NCBI GenBank assembly: GCA_051531935.1
Contig: JAOPTR010000018.1
Span: forward strand, 1 to 64,000
Origin: OCS116 sp051531935
GTDB lineage: Bacteria; Pseudomonadota; Alphaproteobacteria; Rhizobiales; OSC116
Direction: 5' to 3'
Length of the DNA: 64,000 bases
A program made the translations under genes and the position numbers. This document shows, one piece after another, positions 62,422 through 64,000 of the stretch. How positions within the stretch are numbered: position 1 is the stretch's first letter; every line of letters starts with the position of its first letter. Under the pieces are notes generated by a model. That model did not search any database. It worked only from the letters and a program-made list of their open reading frames with translations, and was not told the origin of the DNA.

Positions 62422-64000
62422 ATGTCTACAGTGAATGAAATTAGAAGTAAGTTTTTGGATTATTTTGGAGAAAATGATCACAAAATAATGCCATCAGGCT
62501 CTTTGGTGCCTTTGAACGACCCGACACTTATGTTTGCCAATGCGGGTATGAACCAGTTCAAAAATATATTCACAGGTGTCGAAACGCCAGCTCAGCCAAG
62601 AGCCACTACATCTCAAAAATGTGTGCGGGCAGGTGGTAAGCATAATGATTTGGATAATGTTGGTTATACGGCGCGGCATCATACATTTTTTGAAATGTTA
62701 GGTAACTTTTCGTTCGGTGATTATTTTAAAGATGAGGCCATTGCGATGGCTTGGGAGTTACTCACCAAGGAATATGGCCTCAATAAAGATAAAATGTTGG
62801 TGACGGTTTATCATACTGATGATGAAGCGGCTGACATATGGAAAAAGGTTGCAGGTTTTTCCGACGATCGAATTATTCGCATTCCGACAAGTGACAATTT
62901 TTGGACAATGGGTGATACGGGACCTTGTGGACCCTGTTCTGAGATTTTTTATGACCATGGCGATCATATCTGGGGTGGCCCTCCAGGTTCTAAAGACGAA
63001 GATGGTGATAGATTTATTGAAATTTGGAACCTTGTTTTCATGCAGCATGAGAATTTGGCTGATGGCACACGCATTGATTTGCCGAAGCCTTCGATTGATA
63101 CTGGGATGGGGCTTGAACGTTTATCGGCTTTATTGCAAGGCAGCCATGATAATTATGAAACCGATATGATGAAGGCTTTGATTCACGCATCTGCTGAATT
63201 TAGTGGTGTTGATGCTGAAGGTAGTCACAATGTTTCACATAGAGTGATTGTTGATCATTTGCGCAGCACAAGCTTTTTGATTGCTGATGGCGTTTTGCCT
63301 TCAAATGAGGGGCGTGGTTATGTATTACGTCGTATCATGCGCCGTGCGATGCGCCATATTGAGATGCTGGGCGTGAAAGAGCCGATGATGTATAAATTAT
63401 TGCCATCATTAATCACTCAAATGGGACAAGCATTCCCAGAGCTATCACGCGCAGAAGCGCTGATTAGTGAAACTATGAAGCTTGAGGAAACTCGCTTTAA
63501 GAAGACGCTTGATAAGGGATTGAAAATTCTTGACGATGAAACTGCGGATATTGCTGATGGTGGTGAGCTTAAAGGCGAAGTGGCATTTAAGCTATATGAT
63601 ACATTTGGTTTTCCGTTTGATTTAACGGTTGATGCTTTGCGCGAACGTAATATGACTGTCGATAAAGACGGCTTTGACGTTGCGATGGAAGAACAGCGTA
63701 CGAAAGCACGCGCCAATTGGAGCGGTGCGGGTGGCACGGCAGAAGAAACCATTTGGTTTGATTTGAAAGAAGAATTGGGCGCTACGGAATTTTTGGGTTA
63801 TGCATCTGAAAAAGCCGAGGGTGAACTTTTGGCAATTATTAAAGATGGTGTTTCAGTAAATGAGGCGACCAAAGGTGATGAAGTTGCCTTGATTTTAAAT
63901 CAAACTGCTTTTTATGCAGAATCTGGTGGCCAAGTTGGCGATCATGGTGTGATAAGCCATGATAATGTTGAAATAAAAATTACCAATGTTCTGAAAAAAG
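62422..64000 (+). CDS. alaS: Alanyl-tRNA synthetase, 5' part
   Basis: Class II aminoacyl-tRNA synthetase charging tRNA-Ala, truncated by the window end after 526 codons. The ATG at 62422 opens MSTVNEIRSKFLDYF; motif 1 to 2 follow as GSLVPLNDPTLMFANAGMNQFKN and ATTSQKCVRAGGKHNDLDNVG. TARHHTFFEMLGNFSFGDYFK and FPSNEGRGYVLRRIMRRAMRH are further hallmarks, and the editing domain begins with NQTAFYAESGGQVGDHG. It follows recA on the same strand after a terminator; recA-alaS adjacency is common in Alphaproteobacteria. Confidence 0.97.
   Translation, partial: MSTVNEIRSKFLDYFGENDHKIMPSGSLVPLNDPTLMFANAGMNQFKNIFTGVETPAQPRATTSQKCVRAGGKHNDLDNVGYTARHHTFFEMLGNFSFGDYFKDEAIAMAWELLTKEYGLNKDKMLVTVYHTDDEAADIWKKVAGFSDDRIIRIPTSDNFWTMGDTGPCGPCSEIFYDHGDHIWGGPPGSKDEDGDRFIEIWNLVFMQHENLADGTRIDLPKPSIDTGMGLERLSALLQGSHDNYETDMMKALIHASAEFSGVDAEGSHNVSHRVIVDHLRSTSFLIADGVLPSNEGRGYVLRRIMRRAMRHIEMLGVKEPMMYKLLPSLITQMGQAFPELSRAEALISETMKLEETRFKKTLDKGLKILDDETADIADGGELKGEVAFKLYDTFGFPFDLTVDALRERNMTVDKDGFDVAMEEQRTKARANWSGAGGTAEETIWFDLKEELGATEFLGYASEKAEGELLAIIKDGVSVNEATKGDEVALILNQTAFYAESGGQVGDHGVISHDNVEIKITNVLKK

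Overview
The window is a chromosomal segment of a motile, moderately AT-rich alphaproteobacterium. The class is indicated by FlaF and FlbT beside three tandem flagellins, FliX divergent from FlgI, a CckA-type hybrid kinase, an alphaproteobacterial LexA-type operator (GAAC-N7-GAAC) at recA, a DksA-like protein lacking most zinc-finger cysteines, and repeated TTAA-N7-TTAA (CtrA-type) boxes. The genus cannot be named from sequence reading alone. There is one run of 77 undetermined bases (33488-33564). I saw no prophage, insertion sequence, CRISPR array, tRNA or rRNA.

Layout. 1-5.9 kb: a fructosamine-kinase-like gene divergent from three LysE-family exporters interleaved with a GNAT acetyltransferase, a coiled-coil protein, and a HcaT-like MFS transporter. 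5.9-10.5 kb: an Mla-type lipid transport operon (STAS-MlaE, MlaF, a very long MlaD with 29-residue repeats, and an auxiliary lipoprotein). 10.5-20.8 kb: ferredoxin reductase and ferredoxin, an Hpt protein, a 1066-aa membrane-anchored coiled-coil protein of TipN-like architecture, a homocysteine methyltransferase, and a penicillin-acylase/MFS pair. 21-58.5 kb: a dense flagellar region (flgE-flgK-flgL; a 1461-aa secreted protein; flaF, flbT and three flagellins; an FlgN-like protein, CheL/FlgJ-N and flgI; fliX; dksA-like; flgF-flgG-flgA-flgH; fliL-fliM-PflI-like-MotE-like-TPR; fliO-fliP; flgB-flgC-fliE-fliQ-fliR-flhB). 58.5-64 kb: cckA, recA and the 5' part of alaS.

The most informative signal is regulatory. 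CtrA-type boxes lie upstream of fliL, in the fliO/flgB divergent region (two boxes), upstream of the TipN-like gene and upstream of one flagellin. Sigma-54 -24/-12 elements lie upstream of flgE, flgF and flgI, each with a GGCAGAATTTGCC-like element 60-110 bp further upstream. This matches the Caulobacter-type hierarchy: CckA/CtrA drives early basal-body and export genes, then a FliX/FlbD-type checkpoint and sigma-54 drive rod, ring and hook genes, with FlbT/FlaF acting on flagellin mRNA. TipN-like and PflI-like candidates in the same window could link pole identity to flagellum placement.

Other points of interest: a 385-bp block differing at only three positions between two otherwise diverged flagellin genes; three 19-bp tandem repeats upstream of one flagellin; a 23-codon leader ORF whose stop overlaps the flgE start; a 12-bp hairpin that buries the ribosome site and start codon of an MFS gene; and the 29-residue repeats of MlaD.
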